DNA from: Fusicatenibacter sp.
GTDB taxonomy: Bacteria; Bacillota; Clostridia; Lachnospirales; Lachnospiraceae
Length of the DNA stretch: 57,094 nt
Assembly (NCBI GenBank): GCA_017887445.1
Contig: JAGHIA010000135.1
Coordinates: 1 to 57,094 of the forward strand
Reading direction: 5' to 3'
The notes below the pieces were generated by a model, which did not search any database, had not been told where the DNA came from, and saw only the letters and a program-made list of their open reading frames with translations. Below are positions 40,448 to 50,203 of this stretch, in pieces. The translations under genes and the position numbers were made by a program. Each line of letters starts with the position of its first letter. Position 1 is the first letter of the stretch.

Positions 40448-41395
40448 ATGGCGGAAAAATTATCAGCGGTTCGCCAAAGCCGCGGCAGGAGCAGTGAATC
40501 CTGGGGACATAATATAAAAAAATACTGGCCGTATTATCTGATGGTTCTGCCGGGATTCATTTATTTTATTATTTTTAAGTTTATTCCAATGCTGGGCAGT
40601 GTGATTGCCTTTGAAGATTATAACATTATTGGAGGAATTTTTAACAGCGAATGGGTAGGTTTGAAGCATTTTCGGGCATTATTTACCTATGAGGACTTCC
40701 ACCGGATTCTTCGAAATACTATGATCCTTGGATTTTGCAAAACTATCCTGATTTTTCCAATCCCGGTCATTTTATCTCTGATGTTGAATGAGGTAAGAGG
40801 TCTGAAACTGAAAAAAGCGATTCAGACGGCAATCTATATTCCCTATTTTCTTTCCTGGGTAATCGTGGGGGGATTGATTTTTGATCTGTTTGGAATCGGA
40901 GGATTATTTAACAACGTGCGTAACGCGTTGGGAATGGAATCTATTCTAGTGATGCAGAAGGAATCCTGGTTCCGTCCAATCTTTGTTCTCTCGTCAATCT
41001 GGAAAGATGCAGGATGGGGAACGGTAGTGTATATGGCGGCTATGAGTGGGATCGATCCGTCGTTGTATGAATCGGCGGCCATGGATGGGGCTTCCCGTTT
41101 TCAGAGGATGCGCCATATTACGTTTCCTTTGCTGATTCCGACGATCATTACGTTGTTTTTACTGAACATCGGAAACTTTCTGGAGCTTGGATTCGATCAG
41201 GTGTTCAATCTTCAGACGCCTATGACTTACAGTGTCAGCGATATTTTTGATACATATGTTTACCGGGTAGGTATCCAGCAGGCACAGTACAGCTTTACCA
41301 CAGCGGTCGGATTGTTTCAGTCGGTGGTGGGACTGGCGCTGGTGCTGATCTTTAACAAACTTTCACAGAAAACATCGGAAGGAGGATTGTGGTAA
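40448..41395 (+). CDS. Sugar ABC permease, LplB type (CUT1)
   Basis: A 315-residue membrane protein with six segments, starting at the N-terminal LMVLPGFIYFIIFKFIPMLG. The EAA loop is YESAAMDGASRFQRMRHITFP, the site that docks to the ATPase. It is the first of the pair of permeases in the LplB/YtcP group that import oligosaccharides from plant or host glycans; the shared MsmX-type ATPase is usually encoded elsewhere and none is seen here. GGGAG lies 13 nt before the ATG. The next gene starts directly after the TAA. Confidence 0.92.
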   Translation: MAEKLSAVRQSRGRSSESWGHNIKKYWPYYLMVLPGFIYFIIFKFIPMLGSVIAFEDYNIIGGIFNSEWVGLKHFRALFTYEDFHRILRNTMILGFCKTILIFPIPVILSLMLNEVRGLKLKKAIQTAIYIPYFLSWVIVGGLIFDLFGIGGLFNNVRNALGMESILVMQKESWFRPIFVLSSIWKDAGWGTVVYMAAMSGIDPSLYESAAMDGASRFQRMRHITFPLLIPTIITLFLLNIGNFLELGFDQVFNLQTPMTYSVSDIFDTYVYRVGIQQAQYSFTTAVGLFQSVVGLALVLIFNKLSQKTSEGGLW

Positions 41396-42268
41396 ATGAA
41401 GGTAAGAGAGTCTGTCAATGACCGGATCTTCCGGCTTGTCATCACGTTTATCCTTGTAGTTTTGGCCATAATTACTCTGATTCCGCTGCTCACAGTTCTC
41501 GCTCTATCTTTCAGCTCCAAGGCCGCTGCCGATATGAACATTGTAAATCTGCGGCCGGTAGGATTTACCTTTGCGTCATGGAAATATATTCTGAGCAACC
41601 GGGAAATCTGGAAATCCTTTTTCCTTACCGTGGTGGCCACAGTTTCCGGTGTGCTGCTGGCATTGATGATTACCTCCATGATGGCTTATCCATTGTCCAA
41701 AAAGGAGTTTAAGGCGGCAAAGATTCTGATGGTTGCCGCACTGATTACAATGGTTTTCAAAGCGCCGATCGTACCGTATTTCTTGACGGTAAAGTCCATT
41801 GGTTTATTTAACCATCCGCTAGTCCTCGTTTTGCCGCAGATACTGACCGCATACAATATGATTATTATGCGAAGCTTTTTTCAGCAATTTCCGCTGGAGG
41901 TAGAGGAGGCGGCCATGATCGACGGGGCCGGACGTTTTCGGCTTTTTTATCAGATTGTTATTCCGTCCTCAAAGGCTGTGCTGGCGACGGTTGGGTTGTT
42001 CTACGGCGTAACGATCTGGAATCAGTTTCAGCATCCGATGATGTTTATCCAGGACACAGATCTGTTTCCCCTTCAGATGAAGATCCGTCAGCTGATCGGT
42101 GATGGCAGCGAGCTGCAGACACTGGCATCTATGGCAGGTATTAATTACAGTGACCGTACACTTCAGGCGGCCGTGGTGGTTTTCGCAATCCTGCCGATTA
42201 TTATCGTGTATCCGTTCTTGCAGAAGTATTTTGCCAAGGGCGCAATGCTGGGTTCTGTAAAGGGATGA
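41396..42268 (+). CDS. Sugar ABC permease, YtcP type (CUT1)
   Basis: A 290-residue membrane protein with six segments and the EAA loop VEEAAMIDGAGRFRLFYQIV. It forms the second half of the importer with the gene before. The ATG abuts the stop codon of that gene (TAAATG), so the two are co-translated. The C-terminal end FLQKYFAKGAMLGSVKG is typical for YtcP. Its substrate is set by the lipoprotein encoded next. Confidence 0.92.
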   Translation: MKVRESVNDRIFRLVITFILVVLAIITLIPLLTVLALSFSSKAAADMNIVNLRPVGFTFASWKYILSNREIWKSFFLTVVATVSGVLLALMITSMMAYPLSKKEFKAAKILMVAALITMVFKAPIVPYFLTVKSIGLFNHPLVLVLPQILTAYNMIIMRSFFQQFPLEVEEAAMIDGAGRFRLFYQIVIPSSKAVLATVGLFYGVTIWNQFQHPMMFIQDTDLFPLQMKIRQLIGDGSELQTLASMAGINYSDRTLQAAVVVFAILPIIIVYPFLQKYFAKGAMLGSVKG

Positions 42269-42331
42269 GAAGTGGAAAAAGTAAAAAGAAAAGTAAAAAA
42301 ACAATAAAGAATGTAAAAGGAGGGAATTGTC

Positions 42332-43900
42332 ATGAAGGCAAAAAAGGTAATGGCGCTGGTGTTGGCGGGGATTCTGACAGTATCTGCATTCGCAGGGTGT
42401 GGGGAGAACGGCGATCCCAAAGAGAGCGGTTCCAAGAGCGTTTCGGAGAATGGGACAGTTGAACTGGAGGTTTGGAATTGCAATACAGGATTTCTTCCAT
42501 GCGAAAAGGACAGTGAGCTTTACAATTTTTACAAGGAGTTGACAGGCGTAGGAATCATACAGCCGTATGTAGAGTGGAACGGAGGTAGCAATTATCAGCA
42601 ACAGCTGAATCTGAAAATTTCCGCTGGGGAAATGCCGGATCTGTTTCTTCCGGTTAATGGAATGGAGGCAGATCTGATTAAAAACGGAGCGCTTCTTGAC
42701 CTGACGGACATACTGCCGGAAAAAGCTCCTCATTTGTGGGAAAGTGTACCGGAGGAGGTATGGGATATTGTACGTTCCTATGACCCTACAGGAGAAGGGC
42801 GTATTTATGGCGTGCCCAATGTACGGGGATTTACCGTATACAGTGGGTTAATCCGGCAGGACTGGCTGGATGCGCTGGATCTGGAAATGCCGACTACTCA
42901 GGATGAATTTGTAGAAGTTTTGAGAGCTTTTAAGGAAGACGATCCCAACGGAAACGGAATGGCAGATGAGATTCCCACAGGCGGCCGTGAGGAAGCGAAG
43001 TGGATGGATCACCTTTTTGCCATGTACGGACTGGCTATGCAGGAGGGCGCGCCGGATTGGGATATTTACGATGGAGAACTGACCTACGCAGGTGTGACAG
43101 AAAACATGAAAGACGCGCTGCAGTTTATACGCGGTTTATACGAAGAGGGACTGCTTGACCCGGAGACACTTTTGAATGATAAAGCCGGATGGGAAGGAAA
43201 GATCAATTCGGATCGGGTTGGTGTCTGCTATCATTGGGCCGAAAGCGCGACTGCTTTTTCGGAAGCGATGAAAACCGCTACCGGTACAGAACCCGACTGG
43301 GCAGTGCTTCCGGCGATCAGCGCTCCTGGATACGAGTCATTCTACACAACAAAACAGGTAACCGGATTGGAATGGGTTGTGAAAAACACAGAGGATGAAG
43401 CTGTGATCGATGCAGTGATGAAGGTGTTGGACGCTTACGGCAATCCGGACTTGTGGGATGACTTCTATTATGGAATTGAAGGAATGCACAGCGAAAAAGT
43501 CAATGGAAAGCTTCAGAAGAAAGCCGATGATAAGGGAACGCAGCAAAATCTGATCATTAATCCGGCGAACAGTCTTGCAGATCTTGAGTTTAAAGTGGAA
43601 ATGTTTAAGGATATGGAGGCGGCTGATGAAAGCCGTACCTGGGCGCTGGATCAGGCAATCCGGGATTTGGAGGAAGTACAGCAGTATGGGAAAGTAGTTG
43701 CCGGAGATGGAATGCCCTCCAGTGTGTACGAGGGTTATCCGGATATCCTGAATCGGACGTTGTATGTGGAATATGCGTCCAAGATCATCACCGGAGAATA
43801 TGACATTGATAAGTTTGATGAATTTGTGGAAAAATGGTACGCCTCCGGTGGAGAAGAAGTGACAAAAGCAGCGAGAGAGTGGTACGCGAAGACACAGTAA
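42332..43900 (+). CDS. Extracellular sugar-binding lipoprotein (cluster 1)
   Basis: A 522-residue lipoprotein. The signal peptide MKAKKVMALVLAGILTVSAF ends in a lipobox A-G-C with Cys23 as the lipid anchor. The mature protein is a large LplA/YtcQ-type substrate-binding protein: DLFLPVNGMEADLIKNGALL and GVPNVRGFTVYSGLIRQDWL are motifs of this group. It is displayed on the outer face of the membrane and passes oligosaccharides to the two permeases. AAAGGAGGGAATTGTC precedes the ATG. It belongs to the operon of the permeases, 63 nt after them. Confidence 0.92.
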   Translation: MKAKKVMALVLAGILTVSAFAGCGENGDPKESGSKSVSENGTVELEVWNCNTGFLPCEKDSELYNFYKELTGVGIIQPYVEWNGGSNYQQQLNLKISAGEMPDLFLPVNGMEADLIKNGALLDLTDILPEKAPHLWESVPEEVWDIVRSYDPTGEGRIYGVPNVRGFTVYSGLIRQDWLDALDLEMPTTQDEFVEVLRAFKEDDPNGNGMADEIPTGGREEAKWMDHLFAMYGLAMQEGAPDWDIYDGELTYAGVTENMKDALQFIRGLYEEGLLDPETLLNDKAGWEGKINSDRVGVCYHWAESATAFSEAMKTATGTEPDWAVLPAISAPGYESFYTTKQVTGLEWVVKNTEDEAVIDAVMKVLDAYGNPDLWDDFYYGIEGMHSEKVNGKLQKKADDKGTQQNLIINPANSLADLEFKVEMFKDMEAADESRTWALDQAIRDLEEVQQYGKVVAGDGMPSSVYEGYPDILNRTLYVEYASKIITGEYDIDKFDEFVEKWYASGGEEVTKAAREWYAKTQ

Positions 43901-43927
43901 TAAGAGGAGAAGGCTGGGAGTGGATCT

Positions 43928-46618
43928 ATGTTAAAATGCGTGCAGGAGGTTTTGCGTAACCAGGGAGAAAGTTATATTCTGCCATTCCTTTGGGTGCATG
44001 GGGAAAATATGGATACGGTCCTGCGGGAGATTGAGCAGATTGCGGACTGTGGAATACGGGAGTTCTGTGTGGAGTCCCGGCCTCATCCGGATTTTTTGCG
44101 GCAGTCCTGGTGGGAATTGATGGACAGAATTATGGAAAAAGCAGAACAAAAGGGAATGAGAGTGTGGCTGCTGGACGATCAGCATTTTCCTACAGGATAT
44201 GCCGCAGGCGCGTATCGTAAACAACCGGAAAAAGCAAAGGTCTATCTGAAGGAATTTCACATAGATCTGTATGGGCCAGCGGAGGAACTGACCGTATTTC
44301 CTGAGGCGGCGTTGGAAGCGCCGGAAGAGTTTCTGGGACTCTGGGTGTATCGCAGAGAAACTTCGGATTCGGCGAATCTTGTTATGGATTCCGCGCGCAA
44401 TGTTGCTGGAGGATATCGGAACGGAAGACTGCGTCTGACACTCCCCGATGGAATGTTTCGTCTCGTTCTGCTCTATACGAGCAGGACGGGCGGAGGAAAT
44501 GAGTTTTATATGAACCTTCCGGACGAGGAATCTGTTGGCGTTTTGATTGATACAGTCTATGAACCGCACTATCAGCATTATAAAGACGCTTTCGGAAAAA
44601 CCTTTGCAGGATTTTTTTCGGATGAACCGGAATTGGGAAATACAAAAGGATATGAGTATCATATGCTCCCGGGAACGGAAGGAAAAGTGTATCCGTGGAG
44701 TGATTCTGTCTGGCAGGAGCTTAAAGTCCGCTGGGGAGCGGATGCTGCAAAATATCTTCCGGCGTTATGGTTTGATGTGGGAAAAAAAACAGCCGGACTT
44801 CGCTATGATTATATGGATGTTTTGACTGGACAGATTAAGCGGTGTTTTTCTGAAAAGATTGGAGAATGGTGCAGAAATCATCGGGTTGAGTATATCGGAC
44901 ATATCATAGAGGATAACAATGCGCATGGACGTTTGGGATGCAGTACGGGACACTATTTCCGTGCGCAAGCGGGACAGGATATGTCCGGGATCGACGTGGT
45001 TTCACAGCAGCTGATGCCGGGGCACTGCGGCAGAGTACACCGTTGGGTCAACGGGGAGGAGGATGGAGAATTTTTCCACTTTGGGTTGGCGAAACTGGGA
45101 AGCTCAGGAGCCGCAGTGGACGCCCGAAAAAAGGGACGGGCAATGTGCGAACTTTTTGGGGCGTATGGATGGGGCGAAGGGATCTCTTTGATGAAGTGGA
45201 TTGCAGACCATATGCTGGTGCAGGGAATCAATGTGTTTGTTCCGCATGCTTTTTCGCCGATCTTCCCGGACTTGGATTGTCCGCCGCATTTTTACGGACA
45301 GGGGCAAAATCCCCAGTTCCGGTTTTTTGGAAGATTGATGCGTTATTTAAACCGGGCGGCACATCTTCTGCAGCACGGAGTTCGACGGACAGAAGCGGCG
45401 GTGCTTTATCCGGTGGAAGCGGAGTGGAGCCAGGGAACAGCGATGCCGGCCCAGAAGCCGATGAGGGAGCTGTTGGAGCATCAGCTGGATGGCAATATTC
45501 TCCCGGCGGATGTTCTAAGCGAGGTGCAGTTTCAGGAGGGATTTTTTTACTTTAATGGTTATACTTACAGTGTATTTCTCCTGCCGGAAATGTCGGCGAT
45601 TCTGGACGCTGCGGAAAAATTTGTGATAAAAGCGGCCAAGTATCATATTCCTGTATTCGCGGTAAATACAGTGCCTGCGATGAACGTGTACGGTGAGCCG
45701 CTGTCTGAGAAATTCTTTCAGTCGGTAACGGTGCTCCCGCTGAACGAAGTGGGAGAGTCTGTGCGAAAGCTTTGTTCGTGCAGCGTTACGCCTGCCAAAA
45801 AAGTGCCGGGACTGCGTGCCTGTTATTATCAGCAGGAGGATGGGGTAGTCTGTATGTTTCTGAATGAAGATGTCAGGACATTTGTACATACCGCCGTCAC
45901 CATCTATGATCCCGGATCAGAAAAACATGATTCCGAAACTTGGATGCTGTACCGGCCAATGATAAATACACTGGAAACGTTAAAGACAAATACAGAAGTT
46001 TTTGAGAGTCCGGTCTATAGGGGCGATGAAGACAATACGGTGCTATTAAACCTTGCGCCTGGAGAAACTGTTTTTCTGGTAAAAGCTTTCAGGAAGAGAT
46101 TATTGGAAATCAGGGAGGAAGTGAAACAAAATACAAGCGGCGTTCAAATGGGTAACTGGGAGATACGGGAACAGTCGCTGTTGATTGAGTGGACAATCGC
46201 AAAGGCCAGGGCGTACCCGGAGTTTGAAGCGTGCGGACGGCTTTTGGCTGGACAGCCTTTGCCGGATTTGAATGGCGAAACATGGTTTCCGGATTTTACT
46301 GGAACCTTTCGCTATGATGGGAGCTTTTATCTGAAAAGGGAGGATCTCTGGCAGATGCAGATCCTGTACTTTCCTCAAATATCAGAATGTGCCGAAGTGT
46401 GGATCAATGGGGAACATGCTGGAGATCTGTTGGAAAACAGGAATTCCATTGATGTGACGGGACTTCTAAGAGAAGATGAAAATCGGATTCGTGTAGAGGT
46501 GACAAATACCCTTGTATGGCAGCTGAAAGATAAAAAATCCTCGTATATGCAGGTTCCGCCAACCGGAATGACAAAACCGCCTGTTCTGAAATGCTGCCGG
46601 TTCAAAAAGCCAAAATAG
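43928..46618 (+). CDS. Large predicted glycoside hydrolase, family unclear (GH106-like)
   Basis: An 896-residue enzyme without a signal peptide, so cytoplasmic. PFLWVHGENMDTVLREIEQI, CVESRPHPDF and VWLLDDQHFPTGYAAG mark an N-terminal TIM barrel like that of large rhamnosidase-type enzymes (GH106 relatives). FFSDEPELGN (about residue 231) and EYIGHIIEDNNAHG (about 324) are candidate acidic catalytic sites. The C-terminus (EVWINGEHAGDLL) is a beta-jelly-roll of the sugar-binding type. Family membership could not be checked. It follows the lipoprotein by 27 nt with GGGAG upstream and is the last gene before a strong terminator, so it is part of the importer operon. Confidence 0.72.
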   Translation: MLKCVQEVLRNQGESYILPFLWVHGENMDTVLREIEQIADCGIREFCVESRPHPDFLRQSWWELMDRIMEKAEQKGMRVWLLDDQHFPTGYAAGAYRKQPEKAKVYLKEFHIDLYGPAEELTVFPEAALEAPEEFLGLWVYRRETSDSANLVMDSARNVAGGYRNGRLRLTLPDGMFRLVLLYTSRTGGGNEFYMNLPDEESVGVLIDTVYEPHYQHYKDAFGKTFAGFFSDEPELGNTKGYEYHMLPGTEGKVYPWSDSVWQELKVRWGADAAKYLPALWFDVGKKTAGLRYDYMDVLTGQIKRCFSEKIGEWCRNHRVEYIGHIIEDNNAHGRLGCSTGHYFRAQAGQDMSGIDVVSQQLMPGHCGRVHRWVNGEEDGEFFHFGLAKLGSSGAAVDARKKGRAMCELFGAYGWGEGISLMKWIADHMLVQGINVFVPHAFSPIFPDLDCPPHFYGQGQNPQFRFFGRLMRYLNRAAHLLQHGVRRTEAAVLYPVEAEWSQGTAMPAQKPMRELLEHQLDGNILPADVLSEVQFQEGFFYFNGYTYSVFLLPEMSAILDAAEKFVIKAAKYHIPVFAVNTVPAMNVYGEPLSEKFFQSVTVLPLNEVGESVRKLCSCSVTPAKKVPGLRACYYQQEDGVVCMFLNEDVRTFVHTAVTIYDPGSEKHDSETWMLYRPMINTLETLKTNTEVFESPVYRGDEDNTVLLNLAPGETVFLVKAFRKRLLEIREEVKQNTSGVQMGNWEIREQSLLIEWTIAKARAYPEFEACGRLLAGQPLPDLNGETWFPDFTGTFRYDGSFYLKREDLWQMQILYFPQISECAEVWINGEHAGDLLENRNSIDVTGLLREDENRIRVEVTNTLVWQLKDKKSSYMQVPPTGMTKPPVLKCCRFKKPK

Positions 46619-46626
46619 TATAGGTT

Positions 46627-46662
46627 ATTTACAGCGGCAAACGCTTGCCGCTGTAAATTTTT
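46627..46662 (+). terminator. Strong terminator of the importer operon
   Basis: ATTTACAGCGGCAA and TTGCCGCTGTAAAT are perfectly complementary around ACGC, followed by TTTT. Confidence 0.92.
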
Positions 46663-46669
46663 CCAATAG

Positions 46670-46698
46670 TTGTTTTTCAGAATTGCAATGGTTAAAAT
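46670..46698 (+). promoter_or_regulatory. Promoter for the sensor kinase/regulator pair
   Basis: TTGTTT (46670-46675) and TAAAAT (46693-46698) are 17 bp apart, about 20 nt before the TTG at 46721. Confidence 0.5.
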
Positions 46699-46756
46699 GT
46701 AAGAAAAACAGGAAAGGAAATTGGAATATCATTGCCGGATTCCAAGCATCATCGCC

Positions 46757-48550
46757 ATGAAAAAATTTTTTCAAAATATGAAGATCAGTCATAAACTTTT
46801 GCTCTCCTTTTTGTGTGTCTGTCTGATTCCGCTGGCTGTGATCAGCACGTTCCTGTACCGCTTTTCGGCCAAAAGCCTGGAGGACGCATCTATGGAATTT
46901 GCCTCGATCTTTAATTCACAGATTGTCAGCAGCATCAGTGATTTTATGGAAGAATATGACAGAACGACAAAATCTTTGTTGGTTGATGAGGAAGTGATCG
47001 CCAGCATGAGTGGGGATGACCTTTCCGTGTTGGAACAGATTGATCAGGGACTTTATCTGAGAAAAGTAATGCTGCGCCTGGTCACCTTGAAACCGGATAT
47101 CCAGGGGCTTTTGATGATCTCGCGGTCCGGGACTGTACAGCAGTTTCATTCAGCCGGAGCAACGATCCAAAAGGAACAACTGTATGAAAAAAGCTGGTAT
47201 CAGGAGGTTTTGGAATCTCCGGAAACACTTTATGTTACGCAGGCTCATGACAGTTCGTATTATGACAGTCAGCAGGACCGGGTGGTGATCACCGTAGCGA
47301 GAAAGATTTTTGATTACTCCGGCCAATATGCCGGTGTGGTGCTGATCGATCTGGAACCATCCAGTCTGGTCGAGTTGAACGATGACTTTCTGCTGGCGAG
47401 GACCCAGTATAATATCAAGATCAGTGTTACGAATCAGCGTGGACAGATTTTATATGATTCGGATGTGACCAGCGGCCAGATCACATGGAAACAGGCATTG
47501 GAAGAAAGCTCGCTCCTTTATGACAAAGATCCAGAAGATTATATTGTTATGTCCAATGAAACCAGGCAGGGCGGACTGACGGTGAATGCGGTAATTCCAA
47601 GAAGCAGCCTCCTGATGAAAATTGACAAGATTCATTATCTGACGGTGGTTCTTGTGGGACTGTGTATCCTGTTGACGGTTGGAGTTTCCTGGATGCTGAG
47701 CAGGACATTGACCTGGCCTTTGCGTAATCTGCAGGAAAGTATGAAACAGGTGGAAAAAGGGAATTATCAGGTGATGCTCCAGGGAGAAAATGAGAGTGAG
47801 ACCGGTAAGTTGGTACGAAGCTATAATCATATGGTGACCCGCATCCGGACGTTGATAGAAAATGTTTATCTGGCGGAGATCAAAGAGAAAAACGCGAAAT
47901 ATCTCGCGCTGCAGACACAGATCAACCCCCATATGCTTTATAACACGCTGGAATCTATCCGCATGAAAGCGTTGATACAGGGAGCTGACGAGACGGCGGA
48001 AATGATTAAAATACTCTCTAAAATGTTCCGTACCGCACTTGGCAGCAGGAATGCTATGTGTACGGTGGAAACAGAAATTGAATACACAGAAAATTATATG
48101 AGGCTTCAAAATTTCAGATACAGAGACCGCTTCTCGCTGGAAATACATATTCCTGAGGACATCCGCTGCCAGCCTGTGATACCAATGATTTTTCAGCCGA
48201 TCATCGAAAACAGCATAGAGCACGGATTTCGGGATCACCGTACGGCGCTTCATATAGCGATTACAGGAGCTGTTTCGGAAGATCACAAGATTCTGCTCCA
48301 TTTTTCTGATGACGGGAAAGGAATGACGCAGGAGCAGGTGGAAAAGCTGAATGGGAGTCTGAATACGTTTGATGTGGCAGAAGATCTGGAGAAGCAAAGA
48401 AAAGAGAGAGAAAAGACAAGCATTGGCTTGCGGAATATTGCGGAACGGATACAGCTTCAATATGGCGAGAATGGCTGGCTGAAAATTCTGTCCAGCAGTG
48501 ACGAGGGAACGGTAATCGAACTAGGTATTCCTGTGAAAGCTTCCAGGTAA
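46757..48550 (+). CDS. YesM-family sensor histidine kinase
   Basis: A 597-residue membrane kinase. Segment LLLSFLCVCLIPLAVISTFL (about residues 13-32) starts an extracellular Cache-like sensor to about 290, then a second membrane segment (LTVVLVGLCILLTVGVSWML), a HAMP region and the His_kinase domain with phospho-acceptor His392 in QTQINPHMLYNTLESI. The ATP-binding part has FQPIIENSIEHG and DDGKGM. It senses sugar status and phosphorylates the regulator encoded next. The start is uncertain: a TTG at 46721 has AGGAAAGG immediately before it, while the family-like ATG 46757 has no clear site. Confidence 0.9.
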   Translation: MKKFFQNMKISHKLLLSFLCVCLIPLAVISTFLYRFSAKSLEDASMEFASIFNSQIVSSISDFMEEYDRTTKSLLVDEEVIASMSGDDLSVLEQIDQGLYLRKVMLRLVTLKPDIQGLLMISRSGTVQQFHSAGATIQKEQLYEKSWYQEVLESPETLYVTQAHDSSYYDSQQDRVVITVARKIFDYSGQYAGVVLIDLEPSSLVELNDDFLLARTQYNIKISVTNQRGQILYDSDVTSGQITWKQALEESSLLYDKDPEDYIVMSNETRQGGLTVNAVIPRSSLLMKIDKIHYLTVVLVGLCILLTVGVSWMLSRTLTWPLRNLQESMKQVEKGNYQVMLQGENESETGKLVRSYNHMVTRIRTLIENVYLAEIKEKNAKYLALQTQINPHMLYNTLESIRMKALIQGADETAEMIKILSKMFRTALGSRNAMCTVETEIEYTENYMRLQNFRYRDRFSLEIHIPEDIRCQPVIPMIFQPIIENSIEHGFRDHRTALHIAITGAVSEDHKILLHFSDDGKGMTQEQVEKLNGSLNTFDVAEDLEKQRKEREKTSIGLRNIAERIQLQYGENGWLKILSSSDEGTVIELGIPVKASR

Positions 48551-48569
48551 TCTGCGCAGGGGAGGAAAG

Positions 48570-50165
48570 ATGATGTATCGGATATTGATTGTTGACGATG
48601 AAGAAATGATCGTAGAAGGACTGAGATTTCTGATTGAGCGAGGTGTACCTGAGTGTGAGTTGGCGGGCGTCGCTTACGATGGGCAGGAGGGGATCGCGGC
48701 GGCGATGGCTTTGCGCCCGGATATTATCCTGACCGATATCCGCATGTATCAGATGGACGGGATCGACATGATCCGCCAGCTGCAGGAGAGAGGACTGAAG
48801 GCCAGATATATCATCCTGAGCGGGTACGCGGAATTTTCTTACGCGCGTCAGGCGCTTCAGCTGGGAGTGGAGGAGTATATCACAAAGCCGGTGGAGGAAA
48901 AGGAGTTATTCCGCACCCTTGAAAAGGTCTGCGATTCCATCGAACAGGACAGGAAGAAGGAAGCGCAGGTGGCGACGCTGTGCGAGACGGTGGATGCGTA
49001 TTCGCAGAATATACAGAATTATCGGCTGAGAGACTTTCTGGAGGGACGCAGGGAATGGCAGGAAGTAAAGGAATATATGCCGCGGGAAGAGTTTTTTCAC
49101 TATCCGTGGTTTCTGTGCGTAATCTTTCAATATCTTCCAGATGAGCAGTCGTCGGATGGTTCTGAGTTTTACGAGACTTTGCTTAGACAGGGACAAAAAC
49201 TCCTGGAAAAATTCGGCCGTTTGTCTTTTCAGATCGTTTCGGGAAAAGAAAAAGGACAACAGATATTGATCCTGGAGGTGGAAGAGCTGCCGGATAGCAG
49301 GAGTTTTCGGCTTGAACTTGAAAAACTGAGATATGAAGTTCAGGAGGAGCGCGGTGGTTTTGTGAGCGCGGGATGCGGACTGTGGCATAAGAAACCGGAC
49401 GGCCTGAGGCGTTCTATGGAGGAAGGCTTATGTGCGCTGAATTATCGGGTGATCAAAGGGCCGGAGAGCATGGTTTCCTATGACGAGGTGAGAGATATCG
49501 TAAAGAAGCCGACACAGATCTCTCAGGAGGATTTAAGAGAACTGGAACGTTGTATGGATGAGATGGATAATGATGGCTGTGCGCGGATTGTAGAAAAGAT
49601 TTTCTGCAAGATCAGCAGAGACAGCGCGTTCAGTCCGGAAAGCCTTCAGACGTTGGCAATCAATCTGATCCTATCCGGAATCCGGAAAATGCCTTTTATG
49701 CAGCTTCAGATGAATGAATATCTGGGGAAAAATATTCTGTCTTTGGACAGTATCGCGAAATTCCGCACAGTGGAACAGCTGAAGAACTGGATCATCAATA
49801 TTCTGAAAGGAATGAACGAACTGATGCTGAAGCAGAATCTTCCGGAGAAAAGGGATGTGGTGGAGGAGGTAAAAGCCTACATTGCTAAGAATTTTAATCA
49901 AGAGATTACGCTGACGGATATTTCGGAGAAGTTTTATATTAATCCATATTATTTCAGCCAGCTTTTTAAAAAGAGGACCGGCGAAACTTATCAGAATTAT
50001 CTGACCGGAATGCGGATTTCCAGAGCCAGGAAACTTTTGGAAGAAACGGATTTGAAGCTGTATGAGATCTGTGAAATGGTCGGATATTCGGATACGAATC
50101 ATTTCGGAAAAGTGTTTGAAAAGTATGTGGGAGTGAAACCGGGAACTTATCGTAAAATGCTGTAG
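48570..50165 (+). CDS. YesN-family response regulator with AraC DNA-binding domain
   Basis: A 531-residue regulator. The receiver domain ends near 120 and has Asp56 in ILTDIRMYQMDG, with LILSGYAEFSYARQAL and the conserved Lys of KPVEEKEL. The central part (about 150-420) is the poorly conserved linker of YesN proteins. The AraC double helix-turn-helix lies at about 425-530 (ITLTDISEKFYINPYYFSQL, ending YSDTNHFGKVFEKYVGVKPG). It binds DNA and activates genes of the locus once phosphorylated by the kinase. GGGGAGGAAAG precedes the ATG. It starts 19 nt after the kinase. Confidence 0.92.
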   Translation: MMYRILIVDDEEMIVEGLRFLIERGVPECELAGVAYDGQEGIAAAMALRPDIILTDIRMYQMDGIDMIRQLQERGLKARYIILSGYAEFSYARQALQLGVEEYITKPVEEKELFRTLEKVCDSIEQDRKKEAQVATLCETVDAYSQNIQNYRLRDFLEGRREWQEVKEYMPREEFFHYPWFLCVIFQYLPDEQSSDGSEFYETLLRQGQKLLEKFGRLSFQIVSGKEKGQQILILEVEELPDSRSFRLELEKLRYEVQEERGGFVSAGCGLWHKKPDGLRRSMEEGLCALNYRVIKGPESMVSYDEVRDIVKKPTQISQEDLRELERCMDEMDNDGCARIVEKIFCKISRDSAFSPESLQTLAINLILSGIRKMPFMQLQMNEYLGKNILSLDSIAKFRTVEQLKNWIINILKGMNELMLKQNLPEKRDVVEEVKAYIAKNFNQEITLTDISEKFYINPYYFSQLFKKRTGETYQNYLTGMRISRARKLLEETDLKLYEICEMVGYSDTNHFGKVFEKYVGVKPGTYRKML

Positions 50166-50203
50166 AACCCGGAGGGATAGAAGGCAAAGAAAAGGAGAAA
50201 AAG

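Noticed and set aside
46627-46658. CcpA-type cre-like sequence GGCAAACGCTTGCC
   Set aside because: Two outer bases differ from consensus and it is the stem-loop of an obvious terminator.
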